This document shows, piece after piece, positions 43,399 through 53,209 of a stretch of 64,000 nt of DNA; positions within the stretch are counted from its first letter, which is position 1; every line of letters starts with the position of its first letter. Below the pieces are notes generated by a model that made no database searches, had not been told where the DNA came from, and saw only the letters and a list, made by a program, of their open reading frames with translations. The stretch comes from Micromonospora siamensis. Lineage in GTDB: Bacteria; Actinomycetota; Actinomycetes; Mycobacteriales; Micromonosporaceae. A program made the translations under genes and the position numbers. Location of the stretch: positions 744,001 through 808,000 of the forward strand of contig NZ_LT607751.1 in NCBI RefSeq assembly GCF_900090305.1. Reading direction: 5' to 3'.

Positions 43399-44435
43399 TG
43401 ACCGAGGAAGAGCTGCGTGCCGCGTTCGCCCGGCACGAACCGTCGACCCCGCCCGCCGGGCCGGTACGCGCGGCGATCGACCGGCTGGTGGCCCGCCGCC
43501 GTCGCCGCCGACGGGGAGCCGCCGCGACCGGGGCGGCGCTGGCCCTGCTGGGCGTGCTCGGGCTCGGCGTGCCGCAACTGCGTACCCTCGGCGGTCAACC
43601 GGTCGAGGTGCCGCTGGCGGCCGGGCACGCAACGCCAACCGGAGCACTGAACGTGCTGCTGCTCGGGCTGGACGTGGCGGACGGCTCCCGCCCGCCGCGC
43701 GCCGACTCGGTGCTGATCGTGCACGTCCCCGCCGACCGCAGCCGGCTCTATCTGATCTCGGTGCCCCGGGACCTGCGGGTCGCCGGTGGGGACAAGCTCA
43801 ACGCGACCTTCGCCGCCGGCGCCGGCCGGTCCGACCTGCGCGGCGGCTACGCGGCCACCCGCCGGGCGGTGACCGGCCTGACCGGCGTACGCCTCGACGC
43901 CGGCGCGGTGCTCACATACCCGCTGCTGCGCACCCTCACCGACGCGGTGGGCGGGGTGGACCTCTGCCTGGACCGGCGGATCCGCTCGACGCACACCGGC
44001 CGGGTCTTCCCGGCCGGCTGCCAGCACCTCGACGGGCGGGCCTCGGTGGACCTGCTGCGCCAGCGGTACGGCCTGCCGGCGGGCGGCCTCGACCGGGACC
44101 GCAACGCCCAGCGCTGGGCCGCCGCGCTGCTGCACCGGATCGACCAGCGGGGCGTGCTGACCAACCCGGTGCTGCTGAATTCGCTGCTGCGTGAGATGGG
44201 CGGCGGGCTGGTCACCGAGACCGGCCGGGCCACCCTGCCGCAGTTGCTCGTCCCGGCGGCGACGGCGGCCCGGGCCGAACCGGTGGCGATCTCCCTGCCG
44301 GCGGGCTTCGCCGAGGGGCGGCCGGGCGGGGTGGCGCTCGACCGGTCGGCGCCGGCCTTCTTCGCCGCGCTGCGCGAGGACCGGCTGGCCGCCTGGACGG
44401 CCGCGAACCCCAGGTGGGTCAATCCGCTGGACTGA
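43398..44435 (+). CDS. LytR-CpsA-Psr (LCP) family protein
   Basis: 345 aa. Cytoplasmic head (MTEEELRAAFARHEPSTPPA), a run of Arg (RRRRRRRG), one membrane helix (AALALLGVLGLGVPQL), then the extracellular LCP domain: LLLGLDVADGSRPPRADSV, LISVPRDLRV, and the later catalytic Arg region (LDRDRNAQRWAAALL). LCP enzymes attach polymers such as teichoic acid or arabinogalactan to peptidoglycan. The head with its AAFARHE segment resembles that of anti-sigma proteins encoded after SigE-type factors, and the gene overlaps the sigma factor gene. Confidence 0.83.
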   Translation: MTEEELRAAFARHEPSTPPAGPVRAAIDRLVARRRRRRRGAAATGAALALLGVLGLGVPQLRTLGGQPVEVPLAAGHATPTGALNVLLLGLDVADGSRPPRADSVLIVHVPADRSRLYLISVPRDLRVAGGDKLNATFAAGAGRSDLRGGYAATRRAVTGLTGVRLDAGAVLTYPLLRTLTDAVGGVDLCLDRRIRSTHTGRVFPAGCQHLDGRASVDLLRQRYGLPAGGLDRDRNAQRWAAALLHRIDQRGVLTNPVLLNSLLREMGGGLVTETGRATLPQLLVPAATAARAEPVAISLPAGFAEGRPGGVALDRSAPAFFAALREDRLAAWTAANPRWVNPLD

Positions 44436-44444
44436 CCCTCGACC

Positions 44445-44473
44445 CGGTCCCGCCCCGCTGGGCGGGGCCGGGC
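44445..44473. terminator. Terminator between convergent genes
   Basis: GCCCCGC-TGG-GCGGGGC core stem with an interrupted extension, between the LCP stop and the convergent small gene. Confidence 0.55.
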
Positions 44474-44480
44474 GCGTCGG

Positions 44481-44693
44481 TCAGCGGTAGTCGTCCTCGT
44501 CGCCGGTGACCACCCGGGCCTGCTCCATGGCGTCCCAGTCGTCGACCTCCAGGCCCCGGTACGGCTCGGGCTCGGCGTCGCCGGGGTCGGTCGAGGTGGC
44601 CTGCTCGACCGCGTCGGCCGGCTCCGCCTCCGGGTCCCGCTCCTCCGGAGCGAGGTGGTCGCTCGGGGTGAAGTCCTCGTCGGGCTGACCCAT
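44481..44693 (-). CDS. Small acidic hypothetical protein
   Basis: 70 aa, about one third Asp/Glu: MGQPDEDFTPSDHLAPEERD and YRGLEVDDWDAMEQARVVTG. No domain recognised; probably disordered. ATG 44693 has GGGAGGG just ahead. Single gene between convergent LCP and divergent membrane-protein genes. Confidence 0.65.
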   Translation of the reverse strand: MGQPDEDFTPSDHLAPEERDPEAEPADAVEQATSTDPGDAEPEPYRGLEVDDWDAMEQARVVTGDEDDYR

Positions 44694-44811
44694 CTTCCCT
44701 CCCTGGATCTCGGCGGGCAGTTGCTCCACCCACCGTACGGGCTGCGTCGGGCAGCCGCCCGAGTCGTCCGATTGCCGCACCGGGTTGGCGGGGCGGTGCC
44801 AGGATGAGGGG

Positions 44812-45195
44812 GTGGGTTTCCTGATCCGGCTGGTGATCACCGCGATCGCGCTGTGGGTCACCACGCTGATCGTGCCCGGGGTCGAGGTCTCCGGGCGCAA
44901 CGGGGCGAACACGGCGCTCACCCTGCTCGTGGTGGCGCTGATCTTCGGCGTGGTCAACGCGGTGCTCAAGCCGGTCATCAAGGTGTTCGGCTGCGTGTTC
45001 TACCTGCTCACGCTCGGCCTGTTCGCGCTGGTCGTGAACGCGCTGCTGTTCCTGCTCACCGACTGGATCGCCCGTGGGCTGCACCTGCCGTTCCACGTGG
45101 ACGGCTTCTGGGCGGCGTTCTGGGGGGCCATCGTGATGGCGGTGGTGAGCTGGCTGATCAGTGTGGCCGTACCGGACCGGCTGGAGAGCCGGTGA
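44812..45195 (+). CDS. Phage-holin-4-superfamily membrane protein
   Basis: 127 aa with four membrane helices: LIRLVITAIALWVTTLIVPG, LTLLVVALIFGVVNAVLKPV, FYLLTLGLFALVVNALLFLL and WAAFWGAIVMAVVSWLISVA. The VVNAVLKPVIKV and LFALVVNALLFLLTDW pieces are characteristic of the widespread bacterial holin-4 (YvlD-like) family; despite the name it is a chromosomal envelope protein, not evidence of prophage. GTG 44812; the GAGGG site is close. Confidence 0.85.
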   Translation: MGFLIRLVITAIALWVTTLIVPGVEVSGRNGANTALTLLVVALIFGVVNAVLKPVIKVFGCVFYLLTLGLFALVVNALLFLLTDWIARGLHLPFHVDGFWAAFWGAIVMAVVSWLISVAVPDRLESR

Positions 45196-45318
45196 CGGGT
45201 CGGTTGTGCCCGTCGCCACCTTCTACGGGATACTTCCCGCGGTGGACAGCGCGGTCCGGCGCACCAACGGAATGAAGCGGCCTGCACGGCCGACAGCGGT
45301 AAGTAAGGAGCGCATCAC

Positions 45319-46341
<1,023 letters not shown>

Positions 46342-46354
46342 CGAGCGATCGTTG

Positions 46355-46388
46355 AACGGGCCCCTCGCCAGTCGGCGGGGGGCCCGTT
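46355..46388. terminator. Terminator after fba
   Basis: AACGGGCCCCTCGCC / GGCGGGGGGCCCGTT stem with a small bulge, 13 bases after the fba stop and 4 bases beyond the convergent LOG-family stop; usable from both sides. Confidence 0.75.
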
Positions 46389-46392
46389 CGTC

Positions 46393-47604
46393 TCACGCGG
46401 TCAGGACGCGGACCGCCTCCCGCACGTCGTCGGTGAGCAGGACGGTGCCCGACAGGTCCCCGAACGGCGAGGCGGCGAGCAGCGGCCGCAGCAGCGCCTC
46501 CACCGGCAGCTCGTCGGTCCAGTACGCCCGGTCCAGGAAGACGTACGCACCGCTGGCGCCGTCCGTGCCGTAGTAGGTCTTCGTCGCCGCCTGGAAGACC
46601 TCCTGCACGGTGCCGGCCTTCCCCGGGGCGAAGACGATCCCGCCCCGGGCCAGCCGAAGGATGGTGTCCTCCCGGATCGCGTTGGAGAAGTACTTCGCGA
46701 TCCGGCCGGCGAACAGGTTCGCCGGCTCGTGCCCGTACAGCCAGGTGGGGATGGCCAGCCCGCCCGAGCGGGCCCAGCCGGTGTCGGCGGGGGCGGGACG
46801 CTGCGCTGGCAGGGACGGGCCGGCCGCGTACCGGGTGCGGACCCGCAGCGCGACCTCGGTGTAGCGGTCGTGGTCGGTGAAGTCGGGCGCCGTGGCGAGC
46901 AGGTCGATCGCCGCGGTCAACTCGTCGGCCGGCCAGGCGGAGAGGAACGCGCCCAGGTTGGCCGCCTCCATCACACCGGGCCCGCCGCCGGTCACCACCA
47001 GCCGGTCGGCCCGGGCCAGCTCCCAACCCAGCACGGCCGCCATCCGGTACGCGGCGCTGCCGCGCGGCACCGCGTGCCCGCCCATCACGCCGACCACGGA
47101 CTGCGGCCCGTGCGCGTCCAACCAGGCCCGGGTCGCGTCGACCAGGGCGTTGTCCACGCCGTGGTCGTGCAGCCGCTGGCCGAGCGCCTCCCGGACGTCG
47201 GGCAGTGCCCCGCCGTGCGCCCGGAAGTGCTCGTACACCCGGGTGTCGTACATGCCGGCGAACCCGCCGTCGGCGAACCCGGCGGCCAGGTCGTCGGCGC
47301 TGTAGAGGTGGGACGGCTGGGTCGGGTAGGGCAGGCCGGAGAAGGGCGGCACCACGTTCGCGCCGCGCCGGACCAGGTCGGCGCCGACCTCCCGGCCGGC
47401 GAACCGGCAGCCCACGAAGAGGGTGCCGGTGACCTCGGTCCCGGTCAGGTCGGGGACGGGGTCGAGGTCCAGTCGCAGGCCCTGCACGGTGACCCCGGCG
47501 AGGCTGCCGGTGGCCAGCCGCCGGTCGAACGCGGAGCGGGTCTCGATCTCTTCGACGGTGTGTCGGTGCGGCGCGATGACGTCTGCGGGAGGTGGGGTCG
47601 GCAC
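46393..47604 (-). CDS. LOG-family (TIGR00730-like) nucleosidase-type protein
   Basis: 403 aa, about twice the size of a plain LOG protein. The Rossmann-type LOG core is in the second half: VVGVMGGHAVPRG, VVTGGGPGVMEAANLGAFLS, and GGIVFAPGKAGTVQEVFQAA. The last motif is PGKAGTxxE where LOG enzymes have PGGxGTxxE; the catalytic Glu is kept. LOG enzymes release free base from nucleoside monophosphates. The N-terminal 160 residues (RSAFDRRLATGSLAGVTVQG, then FVGCRF) form an extra domain of unknown role. Possibly preceded by an attenuator (47671-47761). Confidence 0.8.
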   Translation of the reverse strand: MPTPPPADVIAPHRHTVEEIETRSAFDRRLATGSLAGVTVQGLRLDLDPVPDLTGTEVTGTLFVGCRFAGREVGADLVRRGANVVPPFSGLPYPTQPSHLYSADDLAAGFADGGFAGMYDTRVYEHFRAHGGALPDVREALGQRLHDHGVDNALVDATRAWLDAHGPQSVVGVMGGHAVPRGSAAYRMAAVLGWELARADRLVVTGGGPGVMEAANLGAFLSAWPADELTAAIDLLATAPDFTDHDRYTEVALRVRTRYAAGPSLPAQRPAPADTGWARSGGLAIPTWLYGHEPANLFAGRIAKYFSNAIREDTILRLARGGIVFAPGKAGTVQEVFQAATKTYYGTDGASGAYVFLDRAYWTDELPVEALLRPLLAASPFGDLSGTVLLTDDVREAVRVLTA

Positions 47605-47670
47605 CAGGTCATCCTGCCCGGAGCGGGCAACCCGGCAAACCTTCGGCGACGGGCGGCCCCCGGAGACGAC

Positions 47671-47701
47671 AGGAGCCCGACGGCCAGGCCGTCGGGCTCC
47701 T
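47671..47701 (-). terminator. Terminator-like hairpin upstream of the LOG gene
   Basis: Perfect 14-bp stem (AGGAGCCCGACGGC) with a 3-base loop. It lies between two divergent genes, where no ordinary terminator is needed. Read leftward it falls about 30 bases after a possible promoter and 67 bases before the LOG start, so it may be an attenuator or the end of a small RNA. Confidence 0.6.
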
Positions 47702-47732
47702 GCGTAACCGGGTCCTGGGGAGGCTCCGGACC

Positions 47733-47761
47733 AATAGTTGTAGTGGAAAACATCCCGTCAC
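47733..47761 (-). promoter_or_regulatory. Possible leftward promoter ahead of the hairpin
   Basis: On the minus strand: GTGACG (47761-47756) as -35, 17-base spacer, ACTATT (47738-47733) as -10, in a local AT-rich island. The same -10 hexamer is seen at dnaK. A transcript would begin near 47726 and meet the hairpin at 47701. Confidence 0.4.
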
Positions 47762-47881
47762 GGCATGGGCCGCGGGTACCTGTCGGCCGGGCCGCGGGCG
47801 TGACCAACGCCTCAGCCGTTCAGTCAGCCGGCTCCCCGGACCCCCTCGCGCGGCGGCGGGCGAAGCGGGTTGAATGGGGCG

Positions 47882-48310
47882 ATGCAGAACCTGTTGCCTG
47901 AGCCACCGGCCACCCTCCTGCCCGCGCACGAGGAGGCCGACGCCATCCTCGCGGCCGCCGCCGAACAGGGCACCGACGAGGCGTACGCCGAGGTCGCGGC
48001 CCGTTTCCCGAGCTACAGCGCCGGTTGGGGCGCGCTGGCCAGCCGGGCGCTGGACGCCGGCCAGGTCGTCCAGGCGTACGCCTACGCGCGCACCGGCTAC
48101 CACCGTGGCCTGGACCAGCTGCGCCGCAGCGGCTGGAAGGGCCACGGCCCGGTGCCCTGGTCGCACGTGCCGAACCAGGGCTTCCTGCGCTGCCTGTACG
48201 TGCTGTCCCGGGCCGCGGGCGAGATCGGCGAGGCCGACGAGGCGGCCCGCTGCGCCCAGTTCCTCCGCGACTGCGACCCGGCCGCCGGGGACGCCCTCGC
48301 CGGCAACTGA
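47882..48310 (+). CDS. DUF3151 protein
   Basis: 142 aa soluble helical protein: NLLPEPPATLLPAHEEADAI, FPSYSAGWGALASRALDAGQ, VQAYAYARTGYHRGLDQLRR, VPNQGFLRCLYVLSRAAGEI. This is the actinobacterial DUF3151 family, a TPR-like helical repeat of unknown role. ATG 47882. Ends at a bidirectional terminator. Confidence 0.87.
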   Translation: MQNLLPEPPATLLPAHEEADAILAAAAEQGTDEAYAEVAARFPSYSAGWGALASRALDAGQVVQAYAYARTGYHRGLDQLRRSGWKGHGPVPWSHVPNQGFLRCLYVLSRAAGEIGEADEAARCAQFLRDCDPAAGDALAGN

Positions 48311-48320
48311 CGACCGCGCC

Positions 48321-48351
48321 GCCCGGCCGACCCGTGCAGGGTCGGCCGGGC
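48321..48351. terminator. Bidirectional terminator
   Basis: Perfect 13-bp stem (GCCCGGCCGACCC) with a 5-base loop between convergent DUF3151 and ATPase genes. Confidence 0.82.
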
Positions 48352-48356
48352 GCTGT

Positions 48357-50507
48357 TCAGAGCCCTTCGGCCACCGAGGCGGCGATCTTCAACCAGGCGT
48401 CCCGGGTGGCCGAGGAGAGCTGGCCGTACCGGATCGGCTCGCCGGTGTCGATCAACCGCTCGTACGGCGCCAGCAGCACCGCCCGGGTCCGGGCGGCGAA
48501 GTGCGCCTGGATCGCCGGCAGGTCGATCTCCTTGCGGGACGGTGGCATCGACACCACGGTGACCGCCTGCCGGACCAGCCGCTGCCGGCCGCTCTGCTCC
48601 AGGTGGTCGAGCATCCGGGCGGCGGTCTCCGCCGAGTCGTTCCGAGCCGACATGGTGACCACCAGCTGGTCGGTGGCGTCCATCGCGGCCTGCCAGTTCT
48701 GCGCCCGGACGTTGTTGCCGGTGTCCACGAAGATCAGCTTGTAGAAGCGGCTGACCACGTCCCGGATCTCGGCGAAGGCTGCCGCGGTCAGCATCTCGCC
48801 GCCGGTGGCCGACTCGTCCGAGGCGAGCACGTCGAACATCCCCTCGCCCTGCGAGCGGACGTACTGCGACAGGTCCCCGACCCGGCCGTGCGCGCCCTGG
48901 AACTGCCCGAGGTCGCGCAGCATGTCCCGCACCGTACGCGAGTGGAAGTCCTGCTGGGCCCGCATCCCCAGGGTGCCCTGGGTCTCGTTGTTGTCCCAGG
49001 CCAGCACGTACCCGCCGCGCTTCTGCCCGAAGGTCATCGCGAGCAGCAGGATGGCGACGGTCTTGCCGGCGCCGCCCTTGGGGTTGACCACGGTGACCTG
49101 ACGCAGCCCGCCGAAGTTGCGGCGCACCATCTCGATGTCCCGGCGGATCTCCTGCTCGTGCCGGCCCGGGGCGAGCCGCAGCAGCCCCATCCGGTTGACC
49201 ACCGCCCGGACGCCTATGGTGGCGACCGGGTCGACCGGCCGGGCCTGCCGGCGGCGGGCGAAGTCCTCCGCGGTCGGGGTGGGCCCGGCCTCCGGCGTCC
49301 AGCCCTGCTGGGCCGGCGGCACCCGGGTCACCCCGTCCGCCTCCTGGTACGGCTGCTGGGGCACCGGGGAGACGCCGGGTACGCCCTGCTGCCAGGCCGG
49401 CGGATACCAGCCGCCCGCCTGCGGCTGCGGGGCCGGACCCGGCACGGCCGGTGGCGGATGGCCGGGGACGCCCGGCGACGGCGGGAACGGCCCGAGCCGC
49501 GGAGTGGCCGCCTCCGGCTGCCCCGCCGCCTGCTGGGCGGCTCCGGCCTGCTCGTGCGGCGGCCCCGGCTGGTGCTGGGCGGCTCCAGCCTGCTGGTACA
49601 GAGGTTCGGCGTGGGGTTGGGCGGCCCCGGCCTGCTCGTGCGGCGGCCCGGCCTGGGGGTGGAGAGGTCCGGGCTGTTGGGTCGGCGGCCCGACCTGGTG
49701 CTGGGGAGGTCCGGCCTGCGGGTGGGGTGGGGCGAGCTGTGGATGCGGCAGCCCGGCCTGCGGGGGGAGCGGGCCCGGATGCGGTGGCTGCTGTTGCGGC
49801 GACCTGGCCTGGGCGGGGCCGGCGTGCGGGGGCGCGGCCTGCGGCCCGTGGACCGGCTCCTCCCCGGGCGGCCCGGCGGTGCCCGGCGGTCCGTCCGCCG
49901 GCTCGCCGGTGGTGGTGGCCCGCTGCGGCGGCTGCGCCCAGGGCGACTCACCGGCGTTCCGCGCGCCGTTCGCTGTCGCGCCGGCGACTCCCGGCTGCGC
50001 CTCGGCGGCCGACCGGCCGTCGGCCGGAGTCGCCGGGGCCGTCGCCGGGGCCGTCGCCGCGACCGTCGCCGGGGCCGTCGCCGCGACCGTCGCCGGGGCC
50101 GTCGCCGGGGCCGGGGCCGGGGCCGGGGCGGGAGCCGGGGTGACCGGGGCCGGGGGTGGCGTCTCCGGCGGGTTCTGGGCGGGTGCGCCGGCAGCCCGGG
50201 GCGGCGCCGGGGACTCGGCCACGACCGGCCAGGCCGGTGCCCCGGGCCCGGGCCGGGGCGGCGTGGGCAGCGGCTGGTCCAGGGTGAACGGCTGGTCGAG
50301 GTCGACCGGCGCGGGCCCCGGTGGGCCGACCCGGGGGGTGGGCACCGCCGGCGCAGGTGGGCCGAGCGCGGGCTGGGTGGTCATCGCCCACGGCTGCGCC
50401 GCGAGGGCGTCAGCAGGGTCAGGTTCCGGGGGCCAGAGCGGCTCGACGTCCCGTTCCGGCACCCCCTGCTGACCCGGCCCGTGGACCCGGTCCGCGTTGT
50501 CGTCCAC
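48357..50507 (-). CDS. MinD/ParA-like ATPase with long low-complexity N-terminus
   Basis: About 716 aa. The first 430 residues are Pro/Ala/Gln/His-rich with internal repeats (ATAPATVAATAPATVAATAP; PPHEQAGAAQ) and probably disordered. The C-terminal ATPase has deviant Walker A VNPKGGAGKTVAILLLAMTF, switch DNNETQGTLGMR, Walker B LIFVDTGNN and SMPPSRKEIDLPAIQAHF. It resembles the actinobacterial SCO5717/EspI type linked to growth or type VII secretion. Adjacent GTGs at 50510 and 50507 follow GGGGAGG; 50507 has better spacing. No ESX genes are near. Confidence 0.82.
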   Translation of the reverse strand: MDDNADRVHGPGQQGVPERDVEPLWPPEPDPADALAAQPWAMTTQPALGPPAPAVPTPRVGPPGPAPVDLDQPFTLDQPLPTPPRPGPGAPAWPVVAESPAPPRAAGAPAQNPPETPPPAPVTPAPAPAPAPAPATAPATVAATAPATVAATAPATAPATPADGRSAAEAQPGVAGATANGARNAGESPWAQPPQRATTTGEPADGPPGTAGPPGEEPVHGPQAAPPHAGPAQARSPQQQPPHPGPLPPQAGLPHPQLAPPHPQAGPPQHQVGPPTQQPGPLHPQAGPPHEQAGAAQPHAEPLYQQAGAAQHQPGPPHEQAGAAQQAAGQPEAATPRLGPFPPSPGVPGHPPPAVPGPAPQPQAGGWYPPAWQQGVPGVSPVPQQPYQEADGVTRVPPAQQGWTPEAGPTPTAEDFARRRQARPVDPVATIGVRAVVNRMGLLRLAPGRHEQEIRRDIEMVRRNFGGLRQVTVVNPKGGAGKTVAILLLAMTFGQKRGGYVLAWDNNETQGTLGMRAQQDFHSRTVRDMLRDLGQFQGAHGRVGDLSQYVRSQGEGMFDVLASDESATGGEMLTAAAFAEIRDVVSRFYKLIFVDTGNNVRAQNWQAAMDATDQLVVTMSARNDSAETAARMLDHLEQSGRQRLVRQAVTVVSMPPSRKEIDLPAIQAHFAARTRAVLLAPYERLIDTGEPIRYGQLSSATRDAWLKIAASVAEGL

Positions 50508-50587
50508 CACGGTTCCTCCCCATTCCTCCCGCCCGAGGATAGGCCGTCCGATCCGGCGGTGGACGGTGACGGGACCGCGACGCTGGG

Positions 50588-51610
50588 TCAGGCCGTCCAG
50601 ACCGCCCAGGCGCCGGGCTCGATCCACCACGACCGCTTCCGGCTCAGCTCACCCTCGACGCCGTCGTCGAGGTAGGGCACCTTCTCGTCCCGCGGGACGA
50701 CGGCGACGGCCCGGCCGCGGGCCCGGCGTACCTCGAACCGGACCTTCTTCCTGCCCAACGCCGAGCGGGTGACCACGGGCACGGCCACCGCCACCTCGAC
50801 GAGGCCGTCGGCCGGGTCGGGCGCGGTGAGCAGCGGCAGGCCGTCCAGGACGGCGTACCCGCCGGCGTTGCCGACCGCGCAGGCCAGGATCGGGTCCTCG
50901 CCGTGCGAGAGCACCGCGTCGTCCACCTCGACCCGGCCGCGCCAGTGCAGCGGCCGACCGGCGTCGTCGGCGGCGCCGAGCAGGGCGCCGTCCAGGGTCA
51001 CCGAGCCGCCGTCGTTGCGCAGCAGGTCCAGCCGGCGCGGGGCGCCGTCCAGCACCGCGGCGGCCACCGCCGCCGGATCCCGGGGCAGGCCGAGCTGCGC
51101 GGCCAGGTCGCGCTGCGTGCCGCCCCGCGCCGGATCGAGCGGGAGCACGCCCACCGGCGGCAGGTCCGGCACGGTTCGGTTGCCGGGCAGGTCGGCGGGA
51201 CGGCGGCTGGGCGGCGGGGCGTACCGGCGGACCAGCCGGCGCACCACGGCCCGTAGCTGCGCGTCACTGGCCGTGGCGACGACCAGCCGGGTCTTGGAAT
51301 CCGGGTCGGGCCAGGGGAGACCGTCCGGGCGCGGCGGCCCGTCCAGCCGGGCCAGCACCTCGTCGACCTCGGCATCGGAGCGGGCGGTCACCGTCTCCAC
51401 CCGGGCACCCCGGGCGGTCAGCGCATCCGCGCAGGCCAGCACCGGTACGCGCGGGGTCTCACAGCGCTCGTCGGTGGTCTTCGGGGCGGCCTCGTCTTCG
51501 GTGTTCGGGTTGGTCCCGTCGGCGCCACCGCAGCAGGCTCCGCCGCTGCCGCAACCGCCGCCGGGAGCGTCCCGCTCCGAGCCGAGGGTGAGCAGCACCA
51601 CGTCGTACAC
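50588..51610 (-). CDS. Diacylglycerol-kinase-like protein with Cys-rich N-terminal insert
   Basis: 340 aa. The central and C-terminal parts match the lipid-kinase/DAGK fold: PPVGVLPLDPARGGTQRDLA (equivalent of the GTxND loop), GNAGGYAVLDGLPLLTAPDP, and the terminal SRKRSWWIEPGAWAVW. The N-terminal 60 residues carry a Cys/Gly cluster (GGGCGSGGACCGG) and two more Cys (ERCETP, VLACADAL), as in thioredoxin-like or metal-binding domains. GTG 51610 has AGGAGG 7 bases ahead. Divergent from purA. Substrate unknown. Confidence 0.75.
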   Translation of the reverse strand: MYDVVLLTLGSERDAPGGGCGSGGACCGGADGTNPNTEDEAAPKTTDERCETPRVPVLACADALTARGARVETVTARSDAEVDEVLARLDGPPRPDGLPWPDPDSKTRLVVATASDAQLRAVVRRLVRRYAPPPSRRPADLPGNRTVPDLPPVGVLPLDPARGGTQRDLAAQLGLPRDPAAVAAAVLDGAPRRLDLLRNDGGSVTLDGALLGAADDAGRPLHWRGRVEVDDAVLSHGEDPILACAVGNAGGYAVLDGLPLLTAPDPADGLVEVAVAVPVVTRSALGRKKVRFEVRRARGRAVAVVPRDEKVPYLDDGVEGELSRKRSWWIEPGAWAVWTA

Positions 51611-51668
51611 GAAGGAGCCTCCTGCTTCTCGACGAACCCCTGCCGGTCCCGCCGTCACTACTTGTTAG

Positions 51669-53021
<1,353 letters not shown>

Positions 53022-53050
53022 CCCCCACCCCCACCCCTACCCCCAGCCTC

Positions 53051-53111
53051 GTTGATCAAGAAGTTTTGGTCGGGAATGACGCCGAATCCTGACCAGAACT
53101 TCTTGATCGAC
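53051..53111. repeat. 61-bp palindromic repeat, copy 1
   Basis: Arms 53051-53071 and 53091-53111 (GTTGATCAAGAAGTT type) match 19 of 21 around a 19-base centre, just downstream of purA. Same length and arm sequence as copy 2 at 54155-54215. May double as the purA terminator. Confidence 0.8.
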
Positions 53112-53209
53112 CGCTGCTCTCAGTGGGGCCGGGGTGGAGTTGTCCACAGGGAGGGCGGGGTTTTCCACAGGGGTGGAGCAGGGGTCGGGTTCTCCGCCAG
53201 GGTGGGCTG

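Noticed and set aside
44812..45195. Holin-like gene as evidence of a prophage
   Set aside because: The holin-4 superfamily name is historical; no other phage gene, integrase or att repeat is nearby.
47445..47807. Minus-strand frame beginning MFSTTTIGPEPP as an independent protein gene
   Set aside because: Most of it overlaps the LOG gene in another frame; only a possible leader-peptide role near the hairpin is kept as a finding.
50030..50120. Tandem repeats suggesting an intergenic repeat array
   Set aside because: In-frame repeats within the disordered arm of the MinD-like ATPase.
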